A DNA stretch of 11,516 nucleotides from an uncultured Rhodospirillaceae bacterium (GCA_937916005.1 CALGIA010000436.1:1-11516); one strand, 5' to 3'. Counted from the first letter of the stretch, positions 1 to 6,371 are shown. Numbers and translations are program-made. Notes: generated from the sequence alone by a model not told the origin.

Positions 1-2
1 AA

Positions 3-137
3 TATTGGTGCCCTATTAAACATGCCCTGAGGACTAAATCGGCCCATCGGCGTTACCGGAATTTCGCGGAGTATGGCCATGCCGAGGGATTTCGTACTCG
101 GCTGGAGGCGTTCAGGGATCAGGTCAGAAAATCCTGA
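3..137 (+). CDS. C-terminal fragment of an unrecognised protein (5' end outside window)
   Basis: An open frame enters from the left edge and stops at TGA 135-137, giving 44 residues with no start codon in the window. The tail is rich in Arg, Glu, Phe and Tyr and looks like amphipathic helices: it starts YWCPIKHALR, passes through RYRNFAEYGHAEGF and ends RDQVRKS. This composition is more protein-like than the two other forward frames. I do not recognise the family. Forty-four open codons could occur by chance, so the call rests on composition and on a terminator-like palindrome about 65 bases downstream. The surrounding AT-richer DNA and the lack of a housekeeping link suggest accessory DNA, which is inference. 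Confidence 0.35.
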   Translation, partial: YWCPIKHALRTKSAHRRYRNFAEYGHAEGFRTRLEAFRDQVRKS

Positions 138-201
138 ACCGGCTTCATTAGATCCGCATCGTTTCGTGGGAAATATCAATACCACTCTCAAACATTAGAT
201 C

Positions 202-258
202 GTTCCCCGTTAAAAACACAAGCCGTATCAACGGCGTTTGGGTTTTTTAACGGGGAAC
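202..258 (+). terminator. Long two-part palindrome, probable terminator of the gene ending at 137
   Basis: The outer arms are exact: GTTCCCCGTTAAAAA at 202-216 pairs with TTTTTAACGGGGAAC at 244-258. Nested inside is GCCGT (222-226) with ACGGC (231-235) around an ATCA loop. The inner stem is followed on the + strand by TTTGGG and then six T (243-248), which fits an intrinsic terminator whose U-tract has been absorbed into a larger outer stem. The outer symmetry goes beyond what a terminator needs, so a mobile-element or replication-type palindrome is an alternative. Confidence 0.45.
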
Positions 259-472
259 TGATTAAGAGTCAGCATGAGGCGAAAATAGAGGAAAGTTGGT
301 TCCACCTGCAAGATTCGAAGTTGCGGCCCCAGCATTACCAAAGTGAGGGAGAGCTTTCCAAGGTGGAGGGGTGCGTCACGTCGCATCATCAAGATCAGGA
401 GGTTGGTTCACACTGGATCGATAAGACCATTAAGTTTCAAAATATCAGAATCTCATAATTTGCTATCAAGCT

Positions 473-491
473 TGTGCCCCCAGTGTGCCCC
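473..491. repeat. Direct repeat TGTGCCCC, 11-bp spacing
   Basis: TGTGCCCC occurs at 473-480 and again at 484-491, so equivalent bases lie 11 bp apart, close to one helical turn, and both copies present the same DNA face. Such spacing suits a protein-binding site. It lies just beyond the terminator of the predicted RNA gene, at the border of the atypical DNA, which is where tyrosine-recombinase arm-type sites can be found. No integrase gene is visible in the window, so the role is conjecture. Confidence 0.35.
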
Positions 492-507
492 AGAATACAG
501 ATAAAGC

Positions 508-540
508 AAAAAAGAGGCCGGAAACACTAGGTTTCCGGCC
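508..540 (-). terminator. Strong intrinsic terminator of the predicted RNA
   Basis: GGCCGGAAAC (516-525) and GTTTCCGGCC (531-540) form a perfect 10-bp stem around a 5-base loop. Read on the - strand, the stem is followed by TC and six T (513-508). On the + strand nothing T-rich follows, so the polarity is clearly leftward. There is no convincing protein gene immediately upstream on that strand, which points to a non-coding transcript. Confidence 0.75.
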
Positions 541-727
541 AGTCTAACAGGGAGGCTTCACGTCTGGGAGACGTAGGGTCCGAAGACCCTTTTCCGGACA
601 AGTCCGGAACCGTTTCCCCGTCCCACACTTCGCAAGACGCGAGCGACGGGGAATATCCTAGTGGCGGGTTCGCGCCACAATCCATATTTAGTAAATAGGG
701 GGTGATGGGAGACGATTCCATACCCAA
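508..727 (-). ncRNA. Putative structured non-coding RNA with serial hairpins
   Basis: On the - strand this segment folds into back-to-back stems ending in the terminator. In order they are: 661-666/673-678 (6 bp, loop GGTTCG on the + strand); 614-622/645-653 (9 bp, with a small inner TCGC/GCGA stem at 630-642); 592-599/602-609 (8 bp, effectively 7 bp closed by a 4-base loop); 575-580/585-590 (6 bp); 560-565/569-574 (6 bp, 3-base loop); 516-525/531-540 (terminator). The 575-590 stem is closed by UUCG with a C-G pair only on the - strand, the classic ultrastable RNA tetraloop, which supports this orientation. I could not match it to tmRNA, 6S RNA, RNase P RNA, 4.5S RNA or a riboswitch. The 5' end is uncertain and I see no clear promoter; transcription might also continue from the LysR gene. 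The 66-codon frame through it begins TTG, lacks a ribosome-binding site and ends inside the terminator. Confidence 0.5.
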
Positions 728-763
728 GAAAGGAATTCAGCCATGCATTTTTGCATAGCTGAA
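724..763 (-). terminator. Hairpin with pyrimidine tail after the LysR gene
   Basis: Positions 736-747 pair with 752-763 around a 4-base loop. Eleven of 12 positions are Watson-Crick. The twelfth (742/757) is a C-A mismatch on the + strand but a G-U wobble in RNA copied leftward, so the structure is complete only in the - strand transcript. It is followed there by TTCCTTTCTT, a weak U-tract. It sits 22 bases past the LysR stop codon, so a leaky terminator is the simplest reading. It may alternatively be the first stem of the downstream RNA. Confidence 0.5.
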
Positions 764-785
764 GAAAAAGAATAACTTACGAAAG

Positions 786-1676
786 TTAATTCGCGTCGAT
801 TCCCGTACTGCGTAGAAGAAAATCGCGAAACACGGCTATTCTTTGTGAGTGGCGTAACTCTTCCGGGTAGCTGAAATAGATATCGAAGGCGGGTCCTTCC
901 ATTTCGGTCAGGACAGGCACCAGATCGCGCGCGACCTGACCCATGTAATCGGGCAGTGACGCGATGCCGAGTCCGCTGGCCGCAGCCCGGTACATGCCAT
1001 AGATGTTGTTCACGCGCAGCACCGGCCGGCGCGTTCGGTCACCGTCCAGCCCGGCCTTCAGCATCCAGTTGATTTCGACATAGGGCGGACGGAACGTGTC
1101 GTCGTATCCGATGAGCTGGTGATGGTCGAGGTCGTCAAAATTATGCGGCATGCCGTGGGTCTTGATATAGCCTGGCGAGGCAAAGGCGCGGTGATGCATG
1201 GTCGCCAATCGACGCTGGATCAAATCTGGCTGGCGCGGCGGATTCATCCGAACCGCGACATCCGCCTCCCCCATGCTTAGGTCGAGTTCTTCCTCGCTGA
1301 CCACCAGCGTGACATCGATCTCGGGGTAGGATTCGATGAATTCCTTCAGCCGGTCGGTCAGCCAGATCGATCCGAAGGCTACGGTCGTCGTGATGCGCAG
1401 CGGGCCCTTGGGCCGGTCGAGGGATTCCGAGACCTGGGCTTCGGCCATGGCGAGCTTGGCCGAAACCTCCTTTGCGGTCTTGAACAGGGCTTGGCCGGTT
1501 TCGGTCAGCCTGAGACCGCGGGCATGGCGGTGAAACAGCGGTGCGTTCAGGCTTTTTTCCAGCGCGCTGACCTGCCGGCTGACCGAAGATTGGGACAGAT
1601 TCAGCATTTCGCCGGCGTGGGTAAAGCTGCCCGCTTCGGCGACCGCATGGAAAACCCTGATCTTGTCCCAGTCCAT
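786..1676 (-). CDS. LysR-family transcriptional regulator
   Basis: A 296-residue protein of normal LysR length. The N-terminal winged helix-turn-helix covers about residues 1-60 and contains SFTHAGEMLNLSQSSVSRQV (17-36) followed by LEKSLNAPLFHR, the family signature. Residues about 90-290 form the periplasmic-binding-protein-like effector domain, beginning GPLRITTTVAFG. I start at ATG 1676 (MDWDKIRVF); the codon before it is TTG, which would add one residue, and no strong Shine-Dalgarno is visible for either. It lies 36 bases downstream of trxB on the same strand and is probably cotranscribed. LysR proteins usually bind DNA as tetramers and often control an adjacent divergent gene; none is adjacent here, so its target and inducer are unknown. 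A redox link through trxB is only a guess from position. Confidence 0.92.
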   Translation of the reverse strand: MDWDKIRVFHAVAEAGSFTHAGEMLNLSQSSVSRQVSALEKSLNAPLFHRHARGLRLTETGQALFKTAKEVSAKLAMAEAQVSESLDRPKGPLRITTTVAFGSIWLTDRLKEFIESYPEIDVTLVVSEEELDLSMGEADVAVRMNPPRQPDLIQRRLATMHHRAFASPGYIKTHGMPHNFDDLDHHQLIGYDDTFRPPYVEINWMLKAGLDGDRTRRPVLRVNNIYGMYRAAASGLGIASLPDYMGQVARDLVPVLTEMEGPAFDIYFSYPEELRHSQRIAVFRDFLLRSTGIDAN

Positions 1677-1712
1677 CAATTCGACTTTCGAAGCGGCGGT
1701 CGACCCGAAGCG

Positions 1713-2675
1713 CTATTCGGCGGCCTCTTTCAACGGATGTTCGGCAACGAATTTCTCGGCCTCAAGCGCGGCCATGCATCCGCTGCCGGCTGCCGTAACC
1801 GCCTGGCGGTATATCTTGTCCTGAACATCGCCGGCGGCGAACACGCCGGGAACGTTGGTTGCGGTCGAATCGGCTTTGGTCAGGATATAGCCGTCTTCGT
1901 CCATATCAAGCTTGCCACGGAAAAGTTTTGTCGCCGGGTCGTGCCCGATGGCGATGAACACGCCGTCCACGGCAAGATCGCTTACGGCATCGGTCTTGAT
2001 GTTGCGCAGCCGGACGCCGGTGACCGACGCAGGGTTTTCAGAACCCAGCACCTCATCCAGCACGCTGTCCCAAACCACGTCGATCTTGTCGTTGGCCATA
2101 AGCCGGTCCTGCAGGATTTTCTCTGAACGTAGCGCGTCCCGGCGGTGTATCAACGTCACCTTGTTGGCGTGGTTGGTCAGATACAGCGCCTCTTCGACCG
2201 CCGTGTTGCCGCCGCCGATAACCGCAACTTCCTTGCCGCGATAGAAGAACCCGTCACAGGTGGCGCAGGCGGAAACCCCGAAACCCATGAATTTTTGTTC
2301 GCTTTCAAGGCCAAGCCAGCGCGCCTGGGCGCCGGTGGCGATGATCATCACGTCGCCGGTATAGATGTCACCTGAATCGCCAACGCAGCGGAACGGACGC
2401 TGCGACAGATCCACGTCCACGATCAGATCATTGATCATGTTCGTGCCGACGCTTTCCGCCTGGCCCTTCATCTGCTCCATCAGCCACGGCCCCTGGATCA
2501 CCTCGGCGAAGCCGGGATAGTTCTCCACGTCGGTGGTGATGCTCATCTGTCCACCCGGCTCCATGCCGGTGACCAGCGTCGGCTGCAGCGAGGCCCGCGC
2601 GGTATAAATTGCCGCCGTGTAGCCGGCGGGACCGGAGCCGATGATCAGAACGCGGCTGTGGTGATGGTTGGACAT
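1713..2675 (-). CDS. trxB: Thioredoxin-disulfide reductase
   Basis: Cytosolic FAD enzyme that passes electrons from NADPH to thioredoxin. With the start at ATG 2675 it has 320 residues, the normal size for the low-molecular-weight bacterial enzyme. Visible landmarks are the FAD-binding GSGPAG at 13-18, the redox-active CATC at 137-140 followed by DGFFYRG, the NADPH-binding GGGNTA at 154-159, HRRDALR at 177-183 (the 2'-phosphate-binding arginines of NADPH enzymes), and the second FAD motif FAAGDV at 279-284. An upstream in-frame ATG (2708) would add 11 poorly conserved residues and has no ribosome-binding site. ATG 2675 has AGAGGG about a dozen bases upstream and gives the usual N-terminus. 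It is followed by the LysR gene. A weak promoter-like pair (TTGCGC, 17 bp, TATCTA) precedes it on the - strand, so it may not depend wholly on upstream genes. Confidence 0.97.
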   Translation of the reverse strand: MSNHHHSRVLIIGSGPAGYTAAIYTARASLQPTLVTGMEPGGQMSITTDVENYPGFAEVIQGPWLMEQMKGQAESVGTNMINDLIVDVDLSQRPFRCVGDSGDIYTGDVMIIATGAQARWLGLESEQKFMGFGVSACATCDGFFYRGKEVAVIGGGNTAVEEALYLTNHANKVTLIHRRDALRSEKILQDRLMANDKIDVVWDSVLDEVLGSENPASVTGVRLRNIKTDAVSDLAVDGVFIAIGHDPATKLFRGKLDMDEDGYILTKADSTATNVPGVFAAGDVQDKIYRQAVTAAGSGCMAALEAEKFVAEHPLKEAAE

Positions 2676-2756
2676 GATTCCGTGCGACCCTCTGTTGCGA
2701 TCATCCATAGATAATTGGGGCCGGGCCGGCGCGCAAGCGCCAGGATCTCAAATGCC

Positions 2757-4667
2757 TTAAAAACCGAACATGTGGTCGAGGCAGAAGGTTCCATTTTCGC
2801 CCAGCAGCCCGTGATAGCCGAACAGCCGGCAGGTGGTGTCGCGGACCACCGCATAGGCGCCGTCCCCGGCGCGGCCACGGGTTTCGGCATCGAACATGTC
2901 GCCATAGGTCCAGAACAGCGAGCCGCTGCAGGGGATATTCACGGTCTTGCGGGCGATCTCAATACCGCATCCGTCATGCAGGATCAGATCGGTAGCCGAT
3001 GTCTCATGCCACGGCGTCGACGCCGGGTAGATCAGGTGACACAGCGTGTCGAGCGGCGCGGGGCCAAGGCGCAGGAACAGCCGGGTACTGAGCCCGGGTG
3101 GGCGATTGATATAGGATTGGGGCTCGTTCTTGTAGATCAGAACGGTGTTGAAAATATGAGCGCCGAAGCTGGTATCCGCCGCGTGGCCGGAGGCGCGGTC
3201 TTCGTAACGGAACAGGCCGTGCAGCCAGCCATCCGCCGATCCGCCGCCGGAAAAATCATAGACGAGCTCAAGATGGCCGAATCCCGATGGCAACCCGCCG
3301 CCTTCCTCGATCATCCCGCCGATATCGATCACCAAATCATGGTCGCGCGCAAGGCGGCCAAGCTTGCGCCGCATCGTCTCGCGACCCGAGGCGTCATACA
3401 GGAGCGCCGCGAGCGGCAGTTCATTCTGGCCGGTCGACATGGGCGTCGGCAGGGCCAGCGATCGCCATCGGTCGGTCGGCAGCACCGGCGCCGGCAGGAT
3501 AAAACCCTTGCCCATGAGATTGCCGAGATCCGGTATGGAGGGGTCGGGTTTTAAATCGTCGCGTTCCACGTTGAGATGTGCGATGCGCCGTTTCCCATCC
3601 TTGTGGACCACTTCGTAGCGCGGGCGGACGAAATGCTTGCCCGCGCGCAATTCGATCTGGTTCGGCCATGCCGCGTCGGGCAGAAGTTCGGCCACATCCA
3701 GCTCTCGGGTCGCGAATGGCGCGATTTCTTCGTCCAGCATTACGACGGCGTCGGAGCCCATCAGGTTGAGACCGATCGACTTGGCTGGAATGGGGCAGGG
3801 GTGCGTATTCTGTATCCACAGCACGACCCGTTCACCCGCCTCCGGGGCCGGTAGTCCGGCAAAACGTTCCGATGGCCAGGCGTTGGCGTCATGGGTGCAG
3901 GACAGTTCAGCACCGTCATCGGAATAAGTGTCGAGCGCGTATTTCACCACGTCGTGTCCCGCGACGCCGCAGGCGTGAATGAAAAGCAATCCGGTGAAGT
4001 CTCCGAGCCCGAAGCGCGCACGCACGTCGCCGCTGTCGATTGAGATCGATTGGATATCCGCGCTCAGCTTCTCATGCCACTGGGCCAGGCTCGCGCCACT
4101 CTCGTCATAGAGAGACAGCCATAGAACTGCATTTTTCGCGCCATAACCGGCCCAGTAATTGGCCGACACCAGCCTGGTGTGACGGCCGCCTCCATCGCGA
4201 AAAAAAGCGAAGTTGGTGGCGAAGTTTCCGGTGTCGAGATACTGGGTCCGATTGCTCAGCATATCGTCGGGCAGCCGCATGTAATCCAGGCTGGTGACGG
4301 TGACGCCGTCCGGGACCAGATGGGCGATATGGTGAAACAGCCGATCGGAATCAAACGCGATGATGAAGAGCCGGGCCGCTCTTGTGTCCGATAACTCGGT
4401 GACCGGGCGGGGGCGGCGTCCCAATACCGGGCGGTCGAGCGCACCGAGATTCTGCACAAAGACGTCCTGGATTTCCAGTTTCGACAGATCGAAGAACTCG
4501 GCGAAACCTTCGGCGAGTCCCAATGGGTCATACAGCGCGATGGGACCCGCCGCGGTAAGCTCGGCGAGCATGTCCAGCGCTTTCGGCATGGCCAACGGGT
4601 GGCTGACTGCCTTGTAAAAGCTGTTGCCGCCCGAAATATTGCTGAAGGTGTCGATATTCAGGGTCAT
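2757..4667 (-). CDS. Large conserved-looking protein of unknown function, coupled to the 2OG-Fe(II) oxygenase
   Basis: A 636-residue protein that I cannot assign to a named family. I start at ATG 4667 because it overlaps the oxygenase stop in an ATGA junction; an ATG at 4682 would add five residues. There is no signal peptide or membrane segment, so a cytosolic location is likely. Residues about 38-135 resemble a Rossmann-like nucleotide-binding fold by pattern: GPIALYDPLGLAEGF, then RLFIIAFDSDRL and VTVTSLDYMRLPDD, with alternating hydrophobic strands and helices. The canonical glycine motif is absent. The rest is beta-rich. A segment around 147-260 and the C-terminal segment around 500-636 share spaced features (NFATNFAFF against IFNTVLIYK; LSLYDESG against LILHDGCG; a following SGD or YGD and a late Gly-rich stretch ending near His-Asp or Asp-His), suggesting an internal duplication. 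The linker PTPMSTGQNELPLAALLYD (407-425) and the end LDHMFGF look conserved-like. Codon use matches the neighbouring genes. Because of the coupling, it may be a substrate, partner or pathway companion of the oxygenase, which is inference. Confidence 0.85.
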   Translation of the reverse strand: MTLNIDTFSNISGGNSFYKAVSHPLAMPKALDMLAELTAAGPIALYDPLGLAEGFAEFFDLSKLEIQDVFVQNLGALDRPVLGRRPRPVTELSDTRAARLFIIAFDSDRLFHHIAHLVPDGVTVTSLDYMRLPDDMLSNRTQYLDTGNFATNFAFFRDGGGRHTRLVSANYWAGYGAKNAVLWLSLYDESGASLAQWHEKLSADIQSISIDSGDVRARFGLGDFTGLLFIHACGVAGHDVVKYALDTYSDDGAELSCTHDANAWPSERFAGLPAPEAGERVVLWIQNTHPCPIPAKSIGLNLMGSDAVVMLDEEIAPFATRELDVAELLPDAAWPNQIELRAGKHFVRPRYEVVHKDGKRRIAHLNVERDDLKPDPSIPDLGNLMGKGFILPAPVLPTDRWRSLALPTPMSTGQNELPLAALLYDASGRETMRRKLGRLARDHDLVIDIGGMIEEGGGLPSGFGHLELVYDFSGGGSADGWLHGLFRYEDRASGHAADTSFGAHIFNTVLIYKNEPQSYINRPPGLSTRLFLRLGPAPLDTLCHLIYPASTPWHETSATDLILHDGCGIEIARKTVNIPCSGSLFWTYGDMFDAETRGRAGDGAYAVVRDTTCRLFGYHGLLGENGTFCLDHMFGF

Positions 4668-5287
4668 ATGAAGGGCAACCATTTTTTGATCCGCGCGCTG
4701 CGCCGGTGGCGGGCCTGTTCGCGACGGACCACGTTGTCGTCCAAGACCCAGTTGAGCTGGATCACCCGGCGTTCACCCACGTAGGTCGTATGACCGTGGA
4801 AAGAGCGGTCGCTACGGCGAAAGGCGAGCAGGGTACCGGCCTGAGGAGGAACCTCGGCCGCGTAATCCTCGATATCGTTTTTCGAGCGAAGGATGCGCAG
4901 CCGCCCGTTGGGGTTTTCCCAATCCGTATTGAGATAAATCAGAACGGTGATCAGCTTATCGTCGGAATCCGGATGGATACGCCCATCCTTTGCATGGCAA
5001 TGGCCGCGCACGGTGACCATGGTCGGACGGTCGGTGAGGTTAATTTCGAATTTTTCGGCAAAGGCCCGCGCGACCGGCCCGGATGCCAACTCGTCTAGCA
5101 GGGCGGTGAAGGACGGGCCATGATCGACTTCGGAAACCGGATAGCTGCCGTGACGTTTTAACTTGGGATAGTCGTTGTTAATGGCGTCCAGCGCATCAGG
5201 TTTCAGGAAATCGGAGACCACCACATATTCATACGGATCCCTGACGAGTTCCGTATTTCTGAATGCCTCTAGGTCGATGGCCGTCAT
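4664..5287 (-). CDS. 2-oxoglutarate/Fe(II)-dependent oxygenase
   Basis: A 207-residue protein of the prolyl-4-hydroxylase-like dioxygenase superfamily. It contains the iron-binding facial triad His105-x-Asp107 (RIHPDSDDK), followed by the core strand LITVLIYLN, and a distal His at 164 or 166 (FHGHTTYVGERR). Arg173 or Arg174 is well placed to bind the 2-oxoglutarate carboxylate. Enzymes of this type couple decarboxylation of 2-oxoglutarate to hydroxylation of a protein side chain, sugar or small molecule; the substrate here cannot be told. No signal peptide is present. ATG 5287 is preceded by GGGA seven bases upstream. Its stop TGA overlaps the ATG of the 636-residue gene by four bases, so the two are very probably translationally coupled. 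The ELM1-family gene ends 74 bases upstream on the same strand, so all three may form one transcript. Confidence 0.88.
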   Translation of the reverse strand: MTAIDLEAFRNTELVRDPYEYVVVSDFLKPDALDAINNDYPKLKRHGSYPVSEVDHGPSFTALLDELASGPVARAFAEKFEINLTDRPTMVTVRGHCHAKDGRIHPDSDDKLITVLIYLNTDWENPNGRLRILRSKNDIEDYAAEVPPQAGTLLAFRRSDRSFHGHTTYVGERRVIQLNWVLDDNVVRREQARHRRSARIKKWLPFI

Positions 5288-5361
5288 AAAGATTTCCCGC
5301 CCGTGTGTAGCCGTCTTGTCATAGATCGCAGCGCCATAAAATTCAATCGGCTTGCGGCGCG

Positions 5362-6354
5362 CTAGGCTTCATTCGGGCCAAGTGCGGCAATTCGCCGCCG
5401 GATTTCATCGGCCACGCGGGTAGTGTCGCGCAGCGGCTTGTAGTCCCAGCTTTCCAGCTTGCCCGTGAAAGTTCGGGTGAAACCGCATTCGCGCAGATTT
5501 TCATGAAACCGGCGGAACTTGTCGGAGCCTCCCTCCAGGTCGAAAACATAGACCGGCTTTCCCGTGGCGCACGCTTCGGACACCATGGAAACAGAATCCC
5601 CCGTCACCACGATGGCATCTGCCAGTCCGAGATAGCCGAAATAGGGGTTGTCGCCCGTGCCATCCCAGATTTCGGCGGGCAGCCCCGCCAGCCGCTCGCG
5701 CAACAGGGCTTCATTGTCGGCGCCGGTGCGGCGCGACGCCGTCACCATCAGTCCGGCGCCGTGATTGCGCACCAGACCGGCGAGGCCGTTGGCCAGGGCA
5801 TCGGTTGATTGGCGGGTCATGCGGTATTGCCGGTTGGACCCGCCGATCAACACCGCGACAAGCGGCCGTCCCAGCCCCGCCAGCCGGTCTCGGAAAATTT
5901 CGGCTTCCTTGGCGAGCCGTTCCGGCGTTATCCGATGCAGCGCTCCCTCGGTGACGATCACATTTTCGCCACTCAAGCGGTCGTGGCGCGGCGTTGCGAC
6001 CAAATCGAACCGGTTGGCGCTGATCACCGGGTTCTGGATCTGCACCGTAAAAACCAGATTGCCGGCGAGCCGCTTGATGGCGATCGAGAGCGCGACGGTC
6101 TGCCGCCCGGTGGCGATCAGCAGATCAGGCCATGGCGGCGACAGGCTGTCTCCGTCCGGTCCGGGTGCGCGTAGCGCGTGGAACCAAAGATGAGGCGGCA
6201 GGATGCGCCATGGAAAGCGCGGCGCGACGCGCTTGACCTCCGGATCAAGCCCGAGCGCCTCGGCTAGCCCGAGGCATTGGTTTTCCATGCCCGGCTTGCC
6301 GTCGGTCAGCACCCAGCAGCGTATGCCGGTCCCGGAATCCGATTTTTTCGTCAT
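5362..6354 (-). CDS. ELM1-family (DUF1022-type) protein, GT-B-like
   Basis: A 330-residue protein with the signatures I associate with the bacterial homologues of plant mitochondrial fission factor ELM1: CWVLTDGKPGMENQCLGLAEAL near the N-terminus (about 13-34), FTVQIQNP (102-109), RPLVAVLIGGSNRQYR (163-178), and ADAIVVTGDSVSMVSEACATG (246-265) followed by KPVYVF. The last block, with an acidic and small-residue nucleotide-pocket-like loop, is typical of GT-B glycosyltransferase folds, so an envelope or glycoconjugate role is commonly inferred; the bacterial function is not established. There is no membrane segment. The start ATG 6354 has only a weak purine stretch upstream. It heads the leftward run into the oxygenase gene and is divergent from the Lrp-type gene, with 123 bases between them. 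Confidence 0.88.
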   Translation of the reverse strand: MTKKSDSGTGIRCWVLTDGKPGMENQCLGLAEALGLDPEVKRVAPRFPWRILPPHLWFHALRAPGPDGDSLSPPWPDLLIATGRQTVALSIAIKRLAGNLVFTVQIQNPVISANRFDLVATPRHDRLSGENVIVTEGALHRITPERLAKEAEIFRDRLAGLGRPLVAVLIGGSNRQYRMTRQSTDALANGLAGLVRNHGAGLMVTASRRTGADNEALLRERLAGLPAEIWDGTGDNPYFGYLGLADAIVVTGDSVSMVSEACATGKPVYVFDLEGGSDKFRRFHENLRECGFTRTFTGKLESWDYKPLRDTTRVADEIRRRIAALGPNEA

Positions 6355-6371
6355 TGAGCGCAGTCTTCATG

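Larger units (their letters stand above)
138..507. other. Gene-poor, lower-GC stretch
   Basis: I see no convincing gene here. It contains a large palindrome (202-258) and a phased TGTGCCCC repeat (473-491), listed separately. The forward frame that carries the partial gene stays open again from 138 to the TAA at 456-458. It lacks an in-frame ATG, uses codons rare in the neighbouring genes (AGA, ATA, TTA) and runs through the palindrome, so I do not call it a gene. No tRNA cloverleaf or recognisable transposase was found. Confidence 0.6.

Noticed and set aside
138..458. 107-codon open stretch on the + strand
   Set aside because: No in-frame ATG, codon use unlike the neighbouring genes, and it reads through the 202-258 palindrome.
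527..727. 66-codon frame on the - strand
   Set aside because: It begins with TTG, has no ribosome-binding site, has a protein composition with no recognisable fold, and ends inside the terminator stem. The hairpin chain explains the sequence better as RNA.
508..763. tmRNA, 6S RNA, 4.5S RNA, RNase P RNA or a riboswitch
   Set aside because: I found no tag-peptide frame, no long 6S-type central bulge, no 4.5S tip motif and no RNase P core signatures, and no riboswitch-controlled gene follows the terminator.
2728..2741. GC-rich hairpin GGCGC/GCGCC between the 636-aa gene and trxB
   Set aside because: Only 5 bp, with no U-tract in the direction of transcription; probably incidental to GC-rich DNA.
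2715..3554. Long + strand frame (279 codons) opposite the 636-aa gene
   Set aside because: Antisense shadow of the real gene, common in high-GC coding DNA. It has no family features, and the - strand reading has protein-like composition and a coupled start.
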